64,000 bases of DNA from Isoetes taiwanensis (GCA_021234155.1 JAJEKV010000039.1:4136745-4200744), one strand, 5' to 3'. Shown: positions 33,890 to 45,330, numbered from the stretch's first letter. A program made the numbers and translations. The notes: a model not told the origin generated them from the sequence alone.

Positions 33890-35161
33890 GGTGGATACTT
33901 GTTGGTTGCCTATTCTGGTTTCCCATGGATTTTCCAACAAGTAGTCTCATCATGCTTGAATTTATCACATAACTTGCAATATAAATGAGCCCCATCCCTG
34001 TTTTGGCTGCACCATTTGTGTGGAACCAATTGGAGCTTGTTGGGCAATTGGAGCTTGTGGCATCATTGGCACTTGTGGCATGATAGGTGCTGCTTGCATT
34101 GGTTGAATAGGAATAGGTGGTGCTTGTTGCATAACAGCAAATACGGGATTGACCCTCTCAAAGAATCTCTTCTCCCTACATTCTTGATCATTATGGCCCT
34201 TTATTTGGCATCTTGAGCAGAATTTCAGCAATCTACATGTAGTATCAGAATGTCCAATAGATTCACAATACTCACAAGTAATAAACTGCACCTCCCTTGG
34301 CTTCTCACCAATTGTAAGCTTAGAAATCTTGGCTGCAATATCCTCTGTTTTATGCTCTGGAGCAGCAACTTCATGAATGTATCCCAACTTATCTTCAGCC
34401 TTGAGTGCATACTTTTGTGCCTCTAGCAATGTTGTAGGCTGTTTAGCCTTCACCTTATGAGCAATAGCTCGTTTCAGCCCCTTCACATACCATTGGATAT
34501 CCATTTCATCATTCCTTGCAATCTTCCAATGAACCACGGCTTTGAGAACCGCAATATACCTCTGATTATACTCTCTAATTGATTCATCTTCCTTTTGTGT
34601 GAAATTTGTCCACCTTTCCATAGTCTTATCCTTACCATGAACTTCTTGATAATTAGCAATGAAAGCTTCCTTTAATTCCTGATATGTCATGGTATCTGGC
34701 TGAGTTTGTGCCCATTCCTCCACTGAATCTTGCAAAGAACTATGAAACCAAAGCAAGTAATCAGCAGCCGGTAACTTACATTGCTGGCAATACCTCTCAA
34801 ACTTCACAATATGCTTCAAAGGATCCCGATCCACCAGATCATCAAACTTTGGAATCCCCATTGTCTGAAGACCCCATACCATAGGTGATAATACAGCCAT
34901 CTCTGCCTCTTCTTGGGTTTCTTGAAATTGGAAAAACGAAATTGAATCTCCCTTCAACTTGAAAAACGAAATTGTATTACCTTCTAGATCAGTAAATGGA
35001 ATCAAAACCTCCTGGATCTGAGAATTAGACCCCAGATCTGCTCCCAAATCTAAAAACGAAATTGAATCTTGATGCAATTTTGAGCCCAAATATTGACTCA
35101 CCGGTCCCCTTCTTGTTACGATGGAGCTTGGTGGGATCTCCTTCTTACTTCTCTTGGGCAT
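33890..35161 (-). CDS. gypsy gag polyprotein
   Basis: The frame starting at 35161 (MPKRSKKEIPPSS) runs about 398 residues. It contains the capsid-like retrotransposon gag region (KFERYCQQCKLPAADYLLWF; SVEEWAQTQ; KEDESIREYNQRYIAVLKAV) and two CCHC zinc knuckles, CEYCESIGHSDTTC and CSRCQIKGHNDQEC. A third knuckle (CKLCDKFKHDETTC) lies just downstream, near 33925-33975, in a shifted frame, followed by a TAG. So the original gag was longer and lost its end to a frameshift near 33990. The product would package element RNA in virus-like particles. Confidence 0.85.
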
Positions 35162-35329
35162 AAAACTATGCTCCCCTTGTCAAATTCTACCCCACAAATC
35201 AATTACGGCAAAATTCCCTTCATACAAGAAATTGCTCCTTTCCCAATGGTGCCGTTCTTTACCGACGAACACCAATACCAATGGTAACAACTCCTTTTTC
35301 AATGGAAATTCTTGCCGATCAATGGTCTG

Positions 35330-35349
35330 TCGAGCACCGTGGTCGCCAA
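35330..35349 (-). other. primer-binding site of the gypsy element
   Basis: On the minus strand, three bases after the LTR, the sequence reads tggcgaccacggtgctcg. It starts with TGG, the complement of a tRNA CCA end. I cannot assign the tRNA. Confidence 0.55.
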
Positions 35350-35351
35350 AT

Positions 35352-35756
35352 TGTTAGAACCTGAACTCTAACCTTGCAAGAAGGATGAAAAACCCAACAA
35401 TCCAAGCTCAATCTATCAGATCAAAGCAATGCACAACACAAAGAATCCTCATCTCCATAGCTAGATCAAGCAAAAACACTCTCTCTCAATACACCATCCT
35501 TCTGCTCTTCTCTCTCTCTCTCTCTCAGATAATACAATGCTCATCATGAATACGTGCAAATATCCTGCACGCGTGCATGTGCGTACATCACTCCATATAC
35601 GGTATACTATCTTCTATACCACCTCAATAGTGGTGAATGTGGTGACAAGTGTGGTGAGTGGTGACAAATGTGGTGAGTGGTGACGAGTGTAGTGATGAGT
35701 GTGGTGAGTGGTGATGAGTGTGGTGATGAGTGTGGTGAGTGGTGATCACCCCAATA
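35352..35756 (-). repeat. right LTR (5' LTR of the gypsy element)
   Basis: Pairs with 26198-26594. It ends caata where the left copy has caaca. It carries the same (TC)n run, shorter, and a slightly longer GTGGTGA-type tract (35635-35750). Confidence 0.9.
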
Positions 35757-37549
35757 GTTCATTTCCATTCGAGATCTTTTCCATATATTTAAAATGGCTA
35801 TAGCATTTCAATTCTAGATCCAATGAGAGCTATTGGTTTCTATTGGTTTTTACACTTATTGCTTTCGATGACCATTGCAATGGCTTGCCATTGGCATATG
35901 TCATAACCAATTCTCAAAAAACTAGGGCTATAACTAAGTGGTTGAAAGCACTAAAGGATTCACTATGCCTGGATGATCCGGATTGGCACCCTTCTTGCAT
36001 CATTACTGACGATGCTGATGCTGAAATCAAGGCCGTAAAAAATGTAAGTTCCCAGGCAATTTATCACCCTTCCCCTTTCTTATACTTTCTTGCATACTTT
36101 CTAACACTATGGACATTGTACACTTGAGGTTTTCTCAAACGTGCATGTGCAAATATGCTTTTGGCATGTGAGAAGAGCCTGGATTAAGTGGCTACGTAAA
36201 AATGTAAGGAGTAAGGTGCATAGAAATGAAATGTTCAAGGAGCTAGGGAATATAATGTACAAGACAGAGGGTCCTGGAGGGGACAATGAGTATGATGAGG
36301 AGTACAGGGAAGCTGTTAGGAAAGAGGCCTCAAGAGGTTGGAAGAGTTGGTGAGGAAGTATCCTCAATACCCTAAATTGTCGGCCTACATGAGTAAGGAG
36401 TGGACTAAGAACATCTATGAATGGGTATTGGCTACAAGAATGTACATGCACTCCAATCAAGAGACCAATGCAGCCATAGAGGCATGGCATGCTGCCCTTA
36501 AGTTGCGCCTAGGCATATGTAAACGTGCACTTCGAGGCAGGAGAATTGACTGGTTGCTCTACATTCTCACAAACAATGTGGAGACACACATGGCTTATAT
36601 GAGGTAACATTTATATACCACTACCTAGTCTAATTTACCTTGCAAATGATTGATATATAGCTATGTTCTAGGTCTATGAAGGAACATGGATTTGTAGTAA
36701 ACACCTCACAGGAACAAATACTAGAGTGTGCAATTAGAGGCGCTCGAAATATTGCCAACGAACAAGTCACATTTACCAACTTTGAGGAGGGCAAGGCTGA
36801 AGTGCAAAGCGGGCGCACTCTTGGACAGGGCCCGTATTTTGTTGCTGGAGCACACAAGAATTGGGCATGTTGTGATTGCCCTTGGGGAGCCAAGGGTAAT
36901 ATATGTAAGCATCAGGTAAAAGTTATGCAAATGCTTGGCAATTACAGGGTTCAAGATCTCTTACAGGTGTTGGGTTCCCAATATGGGACAATAGGTGGTG
37001 GCATGGACCACCTGAAGCCATACGAAGCCGTGCAAGAGAGTTGTGGAGACCAGGGATCCGAGGTGCTTGAGGTAGTATGCCTAGGAGAAGAGTCTCCCTA
37101 TCCCACAAGCAGTCAAGTGGACTTGAAGAAGACTCAAGCCTCCTTGGAGGCGGTAATTGCTAGAGTGATGTCTAGTGCTGGAAAAGATCCTAACATTTTA
37201 GTTGCAACTAATTCTCTCATGAGGCAGCTCGACTTTAGACTTGAGAAGATGGATGACATAGCCGGCACGAGCACTAATATATCAAGTCTACCTGAGCTTA
37301 CCTTGGAGGTGAACTGTGGTATTAGCTTGTCACGGCTCAAGCCTGTGATAGAACTTGGAAAACGTAAGGTGAAGAAAGCAAGGAAGAGTTGGAAGGAAGT
37401 TGAGATGGAGGCTTCATGCAAGTCGCCCTGATTCCCAAATTTTGGGGGCTGAAACATGAGTTTCAGAACTTGTATTTCTCAATCTTTCAATGCATATCAC
37501 TAAATGTAAATGTTTAAATGTAATGTAATGGTGAAGTGTCTATCCGGTG

Positions 37550-39250
37550 ATCTCGGAGGAGCATATCCTGTCGACGATAAATTTCTCTAAGGGTCTAAGG
37601 TCGGGTTTTAAAATTTGTCCCGTCTGCGAACTGGGGATCCCGGAGGACGGCATCGCGGGCTTGGTGATCCCCGCCTCCGGGATCACCAAGCAGACGATGC
37701 CATCCTCCGGGATCCCCATCTCGTGGTCGGAATATTTTTTTTATTTTTGTTTCTCTAAGGGTCTAAGGTCGGGTTTTTTAATTTGTCACGTCCGCCGGAT
37801 GGTGATCCCGGAGGACGGCATCGCAGGCTTGGTGATCTCCGGGATCACCAAGCCCGCGATGTCGTCCTCCGGGATCACCATCCGGCGGACGAAATATTTT
37901 TTTTTTTTTTTCTCTAAGGGTCCCCGTTTTTTTTTTTTTTAATTTCTCCCGAAGCCTGCATGGTGATCCTGGAGGACGGGATCGTCTGCATGGCGATGCC
38001 ATTCTCCAGGATCACCATCTGGCGATGCCGTCCTACGGGATCACCATCTGGCGGACGAAATCTTTTTTTATTTTTTGTTTCTCTAAGGGTCTAAGGTCGG
38101 GTTTTCAAATTTGTCCCGTCCGCCGGATGGTGATCCCAGAGGACGGCATCGCGGGCTTGGTGATCCCCGCCAAGCCCGCGATTCCGTCCTCCGGGATCAC
38201 CATCTCGCGGACGGAATATTTTTTTATTTTTTTTTCTCTAAGGGGCCGCGTTTTTTTTTTTTAAATTTCTCCCGGAGCCTGCATGGTGATCCAGGAGGAC
38301 GGGATCGTCTGCATAGTGATCCCGTTCTTCGGGATCACCATCTGGCGATATGGGATGACCATCTGGCGATGCCGTCCTACGGGATCACCATCTGACGATG
38401 CCATCCTCCAGAATCACCATCTGGCGGACGAAATCTTTTTTTATTTTTGTTTCTCTAAGGGTCTAAGGTCGGGTTTTCAAATTTGTCCCATCCGCCGGAT
38501 GGTGATCCCAGAGGACGGCATCGCGGGATTGGTGATCCATGCCTCCGGGATCACCAAGCCCATGATGCCGTCCACCGGGATCACCATTTCGCGAACGGAA
38601 TATTTTTTTATTTTTTTTTCTCTAAAGGTCCGGTTTTTTTTTTTTTTTAATTTCTCCCGGAGCCTGCATGGTGATCCCGGAGGACGTCATCCTCTGCATG
38701 GTGATCCCGTTCTCCGGGATCACCATCTGGCGATGCCGTCCTCTGGAATCACCATCTGGCGGACATAATTTTTTTTTTTTAAATTTTTGTTTCTCTAAGG
38801 GTCTAAGGTTGGGTTTTTAAATTTGTCCCCTCAGCGAGATGGGGATCCCAGAGGACGGCATCGCGGGCTTGGTGATCCCGCCGCATCGCGGGCTTGGTGA
38901 TCCCAGCCCGCGATGCCGTCCTCTGAGATCCCGGGGCGAAATATTTTTTTATTTTTTTTTCTCTAAGGGTCCCCATTTTTTTTTTTTAATTTCTCCCGGA
39001 GCCTGCATGGTGATCTCGGAGGACGGCATCGTCTGCATGGTGATCCCGTTCTCTGGGATCACCATCTGGCCGGGATCACCATCTGGCGATGACGTTCTCC
39101 AGGATCACCATCTGGCGGACGGAATCTTTTTTTATTTTTGTTTCGCTAAGGGTTGAAGGTTTTATTTTAAATTTCTCCCCTCTGTGAACTGGGGATTCCG
39201 GAGGTGTTCAAATTTGGGGATCCCAGAGGGGTTCAAATTCAGAGCGCCTG
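37550..39250. repeat. array of alternating long hairpins, right of the MULE gene
   Basis: Two module types alternate. Type A begins ctctaagggtctaaggtcgg (near 37585, 37752, 38081, 38453, 38791 and 39140). Type B begins ctctaaggg(t/g)cc followed by a T-run (near 37909, 38237, 38619 and 38961). A-to-A spacing is about 330-370 bases from the second copy on. Each module holds an inverted repeat in which tggtgatcccrgaggacggc pairs with a downstream gccgtcctccgggatcacca-type arm, 25-40 bases per arm. T-rich spacers separate the hairpins. Open frames here are repeat by-products. Confidence 0.8.
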
Positions 39251-39663
39251 TTTCAATGGTTGGGAAAGGATTGAATGGTTTGGTGTTTTGCAATGACTAA
39301 CAGCCGGATCCAAATTGGCGAAAAGTAAACAAGGAGAGAAGTGAAAAGGGAAGCAAATTACCACTTCAATTAATCAAAAGCAGTGATTTGGATTCACAAT
39401 TTCAAACAAAGGGGACAATTTACATGTTACGAACAAATCGGGGACCATTCAAAGATCAACGGGTCACCACCCGAGAAAACTGGTTGCTATCTTCAAGCAA
39501 GTAGAAAGTCGATTTTCCAGCAGTGACACGGTCACTTAACTTCTGATGCAGCATCAACTTAAAGCCAGCCCTCAAATTGTCCATGTCTTCTTTGGCAAAC
39601 CAGTCCCGGTGAATCACCATCTCGAGTCAGTAGATTGTAAGTGGGGAATCCATAATAATCTCA

Positions 39664-41128
39664 CTAAACAAAAACAAGACTATTATCACTCACATCATTC
39701 TCCTTGTTGTACATCTCTCTGATGAATTTTTGAACATAGCCAATAACATAGATGCCACAGTCCTGGTTGTTGTGCTGTTGTGGAGCTTCCATCGAAATAC
39801 AAGGTGCATTATGCAATGCTGATGCCTCATGCTTCCACCTCATGAATACATCACTTAAGAACCTGCAAGTATTGTCATTAGAATACAGCATTGAAAACAT
39901 AGATTGAATATATTGAAATTGGCAAAAGGCACACTCACAAGGTGATGAACCCTCGGATTGAAGCATGGAGGGGTTCATAGGAATCGAAATGCAGTATGCA
40001 AGGGCAGGGCTTCTTCAGCTTCTGGCATGCCAAAGGATCAGCTACCAAAATGAACAGGCTCCAATGGCCACTGCAAAACACTAGCTGCAATAAGTTCAAA
40101 CTATAACTAGCAATGCAATAAAGAATTCGGAGTCCCAATCCCAAATTACCTTGCGTTAACCGGGATGTAGTAGAACTGTGCATACTGGATTTTCCAATGC
40201 GCCATACCAAACGGGGACCGTGGAATTAGCTTCACAAACCGCTCCTAAGCAAAGACACCACGATACGGTTTCAATCCATTTAGGAACATACCAAAAGCGG
40301 CCGGGTGCGAGGAGGACATGGTGACGGCATTTTTGAGCCGGAATAGAGTGTGCAAGAACCCTGCCAAAACTGAATTTAGCTTACCATGCAAGAAATAAAA
40401 AAAGGACAACACACTTACAGTAAATAAGCTCCTAACCAATCGGCATCGATCTCAGAATCCTTACAACCAAGGGCATCTGGAATAGTGGAGACTTTGAGGG
40501 CCTCTGCCTGAGAGATGTGGAATTCAACATCGGATGATTTTGCCCACCTTCAACGAGAGGACTTTGGACCACAATTGGATAATTTAGAGAAAATTTAAAG
40601 CGCCAAAAAGCTCCCTTCTAATCCCTCTGTCATATGATATTAGAGCTTCAAAGAAGTAGGGATCCAGCACATACAAATACCACATTTTTATCTTGCTCGG
40701 GGTCGAGGGGGCCAATTCATCTACAGTTGCAGGCTCATCCTCTGATTCTTCATGCACAATCTGGTTTGGAGCCATCTGATCTGCATCCCTCTGGGCCTGC
40801 ACAAAAATCCGCTTCCTTGGGGTACCCTGCCGAGTTGGGGTGTTCGAATTTGGGGTTTTGGGAGGAGGGGAACTAAAATCACGTGTCTTCGCAGCCTCTA
40901 CCTCCGCACTCACATCATCATCGTCCAATTGGCGCTGTTCAGAGCTCAAATCACCAAAAAAACCTTATCTTCCAAATTGCCATGCTGGCTCCTAATCTTT
41001 GCCTTGATCTCCCTTATCCGCTCTTCCTGTAATTCACGTTCTTTGGCCTCCTTTCTCCGCACCTGCAGGTTTATGAACTCGTTGGCCGTGTCATCAAGAA
41101 GGCCGAGGGCGATTTGGTCATCTGCCAT
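39664..41128 (-). CDS. Ulp1-type (C48) cysteine protease gene, unit 1
   Basis: Minus strand, several exons. The N-terminal part (40946-41128) is helical and charged (MADDQIALGLLDDTANEFIN; RRKEAKERELQEERIREIK). It continues in a shifted frame at 40584-40949 (SSEQRQLDDDD; acidic, Pro-rich), the two joined across a run of seven T where one more base would keep the frame. Further exons give GMAHWKIQYAQFYYIPVNA (about 40150-40215), then the catalytic His in GHWSLFILVADP, the Asp in LHFDSYEPLHAS (39935-40100), and the active Cys in QQHNNQDCGIYVIGYVQKF (39664-39860). This His-Asp-(Gln)-Cys layout is that of SUMO-type proteases. Plant MULE and CACTA elements often carry such genes, and it lies next to a MULE transposase, so I read it as transposon cargo. 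Confidence 0.75.
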
Positions 41129-41159
41129 ACGCTCTGCCGAAACCAGGGTAAGACTATCC

Positions 41160-43523
41160 TGAGCCCTTACTAGACATTGTATGGAGTTGTTGTAAAGTCA
41201 TAAATGATGCTATTAATTATGCATTTACAAATGCAATTGTTGTTGTCTTTAAATTGGGTAATAACATTGTCCTAAATATTTGCAAAGACGATTTTTGCAC
41301 AAGGGACCAAAAATGAAGTGTGAATATTAGTGAGATTTGATTGTTATAAGTACTTCAATTTTAACTTATGTATTATGTTCGATCACAACTTTGAGGCGTA
41401 CAATGTTTTTCACTGAGTAACCTAGAATTTAAGGATTTCTAGTTGACAAGTTTCAACAATTCTGTTACATTGTCTAGATATTTTTATATTTCCAAGCAAA
41501 TATTAGTGCATGTAAGGATAGTTTATTGTTCCAATAATGATAAGAAATTGCCTCCGACTTGATATACAAAATGAAAATTGTCTTTTACTTGATATGCAAA
41601 ATGACATCAACATGTAACGAAAGAGTGCACAGCATTTACATCCAACATCTATCCAATTCATCAATCTTCATAGAATTGTCTATTTCTTTCTGTTCTAGAC
41701 CTTTAGAAATGCTATTTCTGCTTATTTCTTATTAAATGGCCATCAAAATTGTCAAAGCAATCCTTTCAAGACAATCTTAGACTTTTAGAAGCTTGTTGTT
41801 GGCATTGCTTGTCAAGTTTTTCATACCCCAAGGAATGCTTATGCCAATGCCTATGAACGACTTGTGTGCAATCACAATGCCTTGCACAAGTTTTAATATG
41901 ACATTGAGATACATATTGACAATTTTCAGTGTCTGAGATATTTCAATGCCATTATGGAAATCTTGGGTAGCAACGATGGTAAGCCACCCACTTTAGGGAT
42001 GCTCACCTTTCGCAATGCTTTAAAATAGACCCTTACCTAAGATATTTAAGATATTTAAACCCCTATAATATGCTATTTCATACTAGGCTTTACACAAATT
42101 TACCAACATAAAATGTGTCATTCCACGTTTGTCATCCCACATTAACGTCCCCTAAGCTAATAATTACGAAGATGCACTATAACATTAGAACTAAAGAACA
42201 TCTTTGCCTCTCCTATTTCAATGACCACACCAAATCAAATAATATTATATTACCTCGTACAACAACATACACATTAATCTTTACAAAATGGTCGTAAATT
42301 TGGCGTAACACGGCCAATAACCCACTAAATATTTATTGCCCATCCTCAACTACCAACTCGATGTCCTTGGATCCTGTAAATCGAAACAACCCATCAAATC
42401 TCAGTCCAAATTCAAACAATCAATGGTTTTTTCCGAGTTCCCTAAATGCGACTTTTTACAGCAATTTGTGCATTTTATAGCTTTGTTTTCTTTGCAATGG
42501 CGAAATTTGGATCCAAATTGGAACCTTGATGTCATATTGCGGTCCGATGAAGATCGACAGTGAAGAAATCAAAACCCCACTTCCACTGCAAATGCTGTTC
42601 AGAAAGAAATAGAATTTACCTTTGACCGATGTCGAAGCATACCGACATGTAGAAACCGTAGAAATAATAGATACTCCGTCACTAACCATTGCCATATCCA
42701 GTTAAATTGTCAAAGGTATAACTCTATGCTTTTTTCAGAAGGAATGTATAACACAAGAATTCTAGATTTTCAAATCCCAATCCTTGATTTTTCTTCCTTT
42801 TCTGCCCATAACAAATGTTAGGCGTATTCCTCTTCCAAGCCCAAAACTAGTGTTCTCCTCCCAAGCCGCCCTTTTTTTTATGGTTCCTGCCAACATGGCA
42901 ATATTTTCTAGTCTTAGGAATACTAAGGTGCACCATAACCTTTTAGAACTAGAAAAACGTGATGGCGCAGATACATTTTGGTGCAACATAAATGTAACAT
43001 AGAATCTCTCCATATCTTTCTACTAATAGAAGATATCACAACAGGAGGAAGCTGGCGAACAAAGACTAAGCAAGGTATATTTATTCAAAGTTTTCATCCC
43101 ATATATATTTTGATACATGGGAACCAATGCTCCCTCTACATGTCGCACACTTGGGTTCGACCCCCAAGGGTGCACAAGCACTGGCGCCGGCTTTGCCGGC
43201 GGGTCCTTGCATGTTACGGTGTCTCATTTTTAGTGTCCTTTTGTCCACCTAAATTAGCACTATTTTTTAGTATTATGGGAAGAGGAAAATTCAAAATTAA
43301 CGAGAATATCAGGGGGTGGTTGATTCCCCCTTTCTCGAGGGAGAGAGATCTCGTTTCTTTCTTTCTTTCCTTCCATTTTTTGTTCAGGCTTCTTGTGATC
43401 CAATGACTAATGACGAAGACAGGAGGCCAAAATGGCATTTGCAGAAGCAACAACAAAGAGCAAGCAAGATGAGGCAACAATTGTCAAATGAAATTTTAGA
43501 TTGGAGTATTGAGCACTCAAAAA
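41160..43523. other. non-coding stretch between the protease gene and the gypsy LTR, unit 1
   Basis: No gene that I can support. The segment 43150-43205 has a B-box-like gggttcgacccc and a GC hairpin (gccggctttgccggc), perhaps a SINE piece. A possible exon end (SCDPMTNDEDRRPKWHLQKQ) lies just before the LTR at 43400-43523. The unit 2 equivalent is 56126-58488. Confidence 0.4.
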
Positions 43524-44100
43524 TGTGACGACCATACGGATATTCGTATCATATGAACATTATACTCCTATGTACAAAAGATGGTCGTCACACGGATGCA
43601 AAAAGATAGTTGCACAAGACAGGGTTTAAACTCGCAACCTTCCAGTTGCGAGTCACACACCCTTGCCAAGTGCACTACCAATAGTTGTTGAAAACATTCC
43701 TTCACGTCTTCCTCATATGTGGGACTACCTCCAGAAGGTTCTAGAATGTTCTAGAACCTAAATGCATGTGCGACACTTGGCGATCTCATCCATTGGGTGG
43801 CGCGATCACGGGATTGATCTAGATATATAAGGAGGCACCTCCTTCTTGTCAAACCATTAGGTTTCAGCGCCCGGTCTTGAGCCTTCTAGGCATCTGTCTC
43901 GTATTCCTGCTTGCCTTCGGGCTATTGTATTCTTGAATCCTGTTCATATATCAGATTCTTTGCCGATCTTGGCGTATTTCTTCTGTATTTCTTGCGTATT
44001 TTTCACGTATTTTCCTTGTTTTCGAGTAGGTTCATGGCGGTTTGAACGGAATCCCTTACCGGTTCTTTGCGCTCACGATCCTAAACATTTTTTTTGCTCA
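43524..44100 (+). repeat. probable 5' LTR of gypsy module I, unit 1
   Basis: It starts tgtgacgaccat and ends tgctca, followed by tag and ttggtgattttat, a possible primer-binding site. It contains a TATA-like gatatataagg near 43822. The first 65 bases form an inverted repeat (gtgacgaccat with atggtcgtcac). A tRNA-like stretch on the minus strand lies at about 43606-43690. No matching 3' LTR is seen within the unit, so the call rests on ends and position. Confidence 0.5.
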
Positions 44101-44120
44101 TAGTTGGTGATTTTATATCT

Positions 44121-45330
44121 ATGGAGGAGGGTTTTATTACAACAGGTCCAGCTGACTTGTTCAAGTATGCCGGCGATTGCGGTTGGACAATAAAGAGCTT
44201 AAGGAGCGTATTGCTTCACATGAATCGCTTCTAGCTTCGAGATTGAGGCTATCGAGCCTAAGATCAACTGCCGAGAGAAGTTTGGCGGCACTTTCGGTCC
44301 AAGCTCGCGGTTTTTGAATCGAATCGGGCTTGTGATTGACTCCATCCTCATAGATATCCCGGCTCAAGAACAAGTGGGGCTGATTGGTTCTCTTCTCCAC
44401 GGGGCCAGCTCTAAGTTGGTTTGCTCCTTTATTGGAGAAAGGAGCCCCGAGTTGCAAGATTTTCTTTGCTTTCAACTGCGAGAACTTCGAAGCCGCGGTT
44501 TGGAGACCGACCGTCGTCGGCGCCTGGGCGATCCACAAAACTTTGCAACTTAAGGCAAGGCTCGCCCGGCCGGTATATGCATCCGAATTTTGTCAAATTG
44601 CGGTAGATCTTGCACGGGATGATATTGCGCCGAGATTGTTTCGAAGGGTTCACGAGAGGATGTCAAAGATATGTTGTTGTCTATGGAGGATCCCCGAGTT
44701 TGGAAGAAGCCATCAGATTTGCGGTTCGATGTGATAATCGGCTCTTGAGCGTAGGCAAAGAGACATAGTCGAGGTCTTTCCAATTACACAAGCGCCTATA
44801 GCTCGCCTTCCCGGCCTTATCTATAGAATCTAGCGGATCTGGTTGATCGAGGCGATTCGAGGACCCTTATCGCCGTAGAAGCGGCGTCGGAGAGAGGCTA
44901 ATCTTTGCCTCTCTTGTGGAGGAGCTGGCCATATCGGCTGCTCGTGGATGCCACTGCGGAGCGCCCTAAATCGGTCCGGAAAACCCGGGGGCGGTCAGAG
45001 TAGTAGGAGTCTCTCGTCGGTGGCCGCCTTTTCTCGAGACTCCTTCCACATTTCGACATGTTTATTCCATCGGATAAGGTCGACAAGGCATTCTTCATCC
45101 CTATATCATTGAAATCGAAGTTGGAGAATTGCAAGTGTTGGCATAACTTGATTGTGGTGCAAATGCTTGCTTTATGGATAGTGCGTTTGCCGGTAAGCAC
45201 GCCATCCCTAGAAGCAAGGTTGAGCATCACATACGCCGAAGTGATTGATGGACGAGATCTCACCGGGTGCGATCCGCGCGAGAATGTCTTGCGCCTCTTC
45301 GGGTTTTGTTCGAGGGGAGTTTCTTGTCGT
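44121..45330 (+). pseudogene. gypsy module I: gag and protease, unit 1
   Basis: The same protein as in unit 2 (59089-60316), but heavily frame-broken: pieces such as GLIGSLLHGASSKLV, FCQIAVD, the knuckle region near 44900 and FCSRGVSCRI fall in different frames. No reverse transcriptase follows; the next module starts instead. Confidence 0.7.

Larger units (their letters stand above)
26198..35756 (-). mobile_element. Ty3/gypsy LTR retrotransposon (minus strand), complete but frame-broken
   Basis: It is bounded by LTRs of 397 and 405 bases that differ at about eight substitutions plus microsatellite length, with a perfect 5-bp target duplication. The order on the minus strand is right LTR, primer-binding site, gag, protease, reverse transcriptase, RNase H, integrase, left LTR. 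Integrase after RNase H defines Ty3/gypsy. The integrase is interrupted by a ~2.5 kb insert (27.02-29.57 kb). Several frameshifts break gag-pol, so the copy is not autonomous as assembled, although the LTR similarity suggests a fairly recent insertion. Confidence 0.9.
26193..35761. other. 5-bp target-site duplication GTTCA
   Basis: GTTCA stands at 26193-26197, just before the left LTR, and again at 35757-35761, just after the right LTR. A perfect 5-bp duplication marks a single integrase-mediated insertion. Confidence 0.9.
26179..35829 (+). other. probable third MULE intron, now holding the retrotransposon
   Basis: Without the inserted element and one target-site copy, a GT-AG interval of about 87 bases remains (donor AG|GTACAC at 26179; acceptor gagag|c ending 35829). 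It joins FKTNDK to YWF..FTLIAFDD, the order expected in MULE transposases. The length matches the other two introns (85 and 68 bases). The donor is not a strong consensus, so this is an inference. Confidence 0.5.
25345..37431 (+). pseudogene. Mutator-like (MULE/FAR1-type) transposase gene, split by an LTR retrotransposon
   Basis: Pieces in order: 25345-25655, N-terminal DNA-binding region (HNNLHWFPEEHQVP, LVWTCYFPTNRVEDF, RRGCQCH); 25655-26178, EHRNLQGEPSHGKF and the first catalytic Asp in CMDATFKTN; then the 26198-35756 insertion; 35830-36043, FTLIAFDDHCNGLPLAYVI and the second Asp in CIITDDADAEIK; 36129-36603, CFWHVRRAW and the catalytic Glu in ETNAAIEAWH; 36672-37431, SWIM zinc finger CCDCPWGAKGNICKHQ and a C-terminal tail. 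Introns at 36044-36128 and 36604-36671 have GT-AG ends and keep the frame. One-base frameshifts near 25655 and between 36310 and 36335 make it non-coding as assembled. MULE transposases cut and paste DNA in the nucleus; FAR1/FHY3-like regulators derive from them. Confidence 0.8.

Noticed and set aside
37547-39156. Plus-strand frames with repeated VIPEDGIAGLVIP-like peptides
   Set aside because: They are translations of the hairpin array, interrupted by T-runs; no start, family or conserved frame supports a gene.
37585-39160. Regular repeats that might suggest a CRISPR-like array
   Set aside because: The units are long, diverged and hairpin-bearing, spacers are not unique, and the sequence is plant nuclear DNA.
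43606-43690. tRNA gene on the minus strand
   Set aside because: A- and B-box-like motifs and a strong anticodon-arm-like hairpin are present, but no proper acceptor stem can be paired; at most a SINE or LTR piece.
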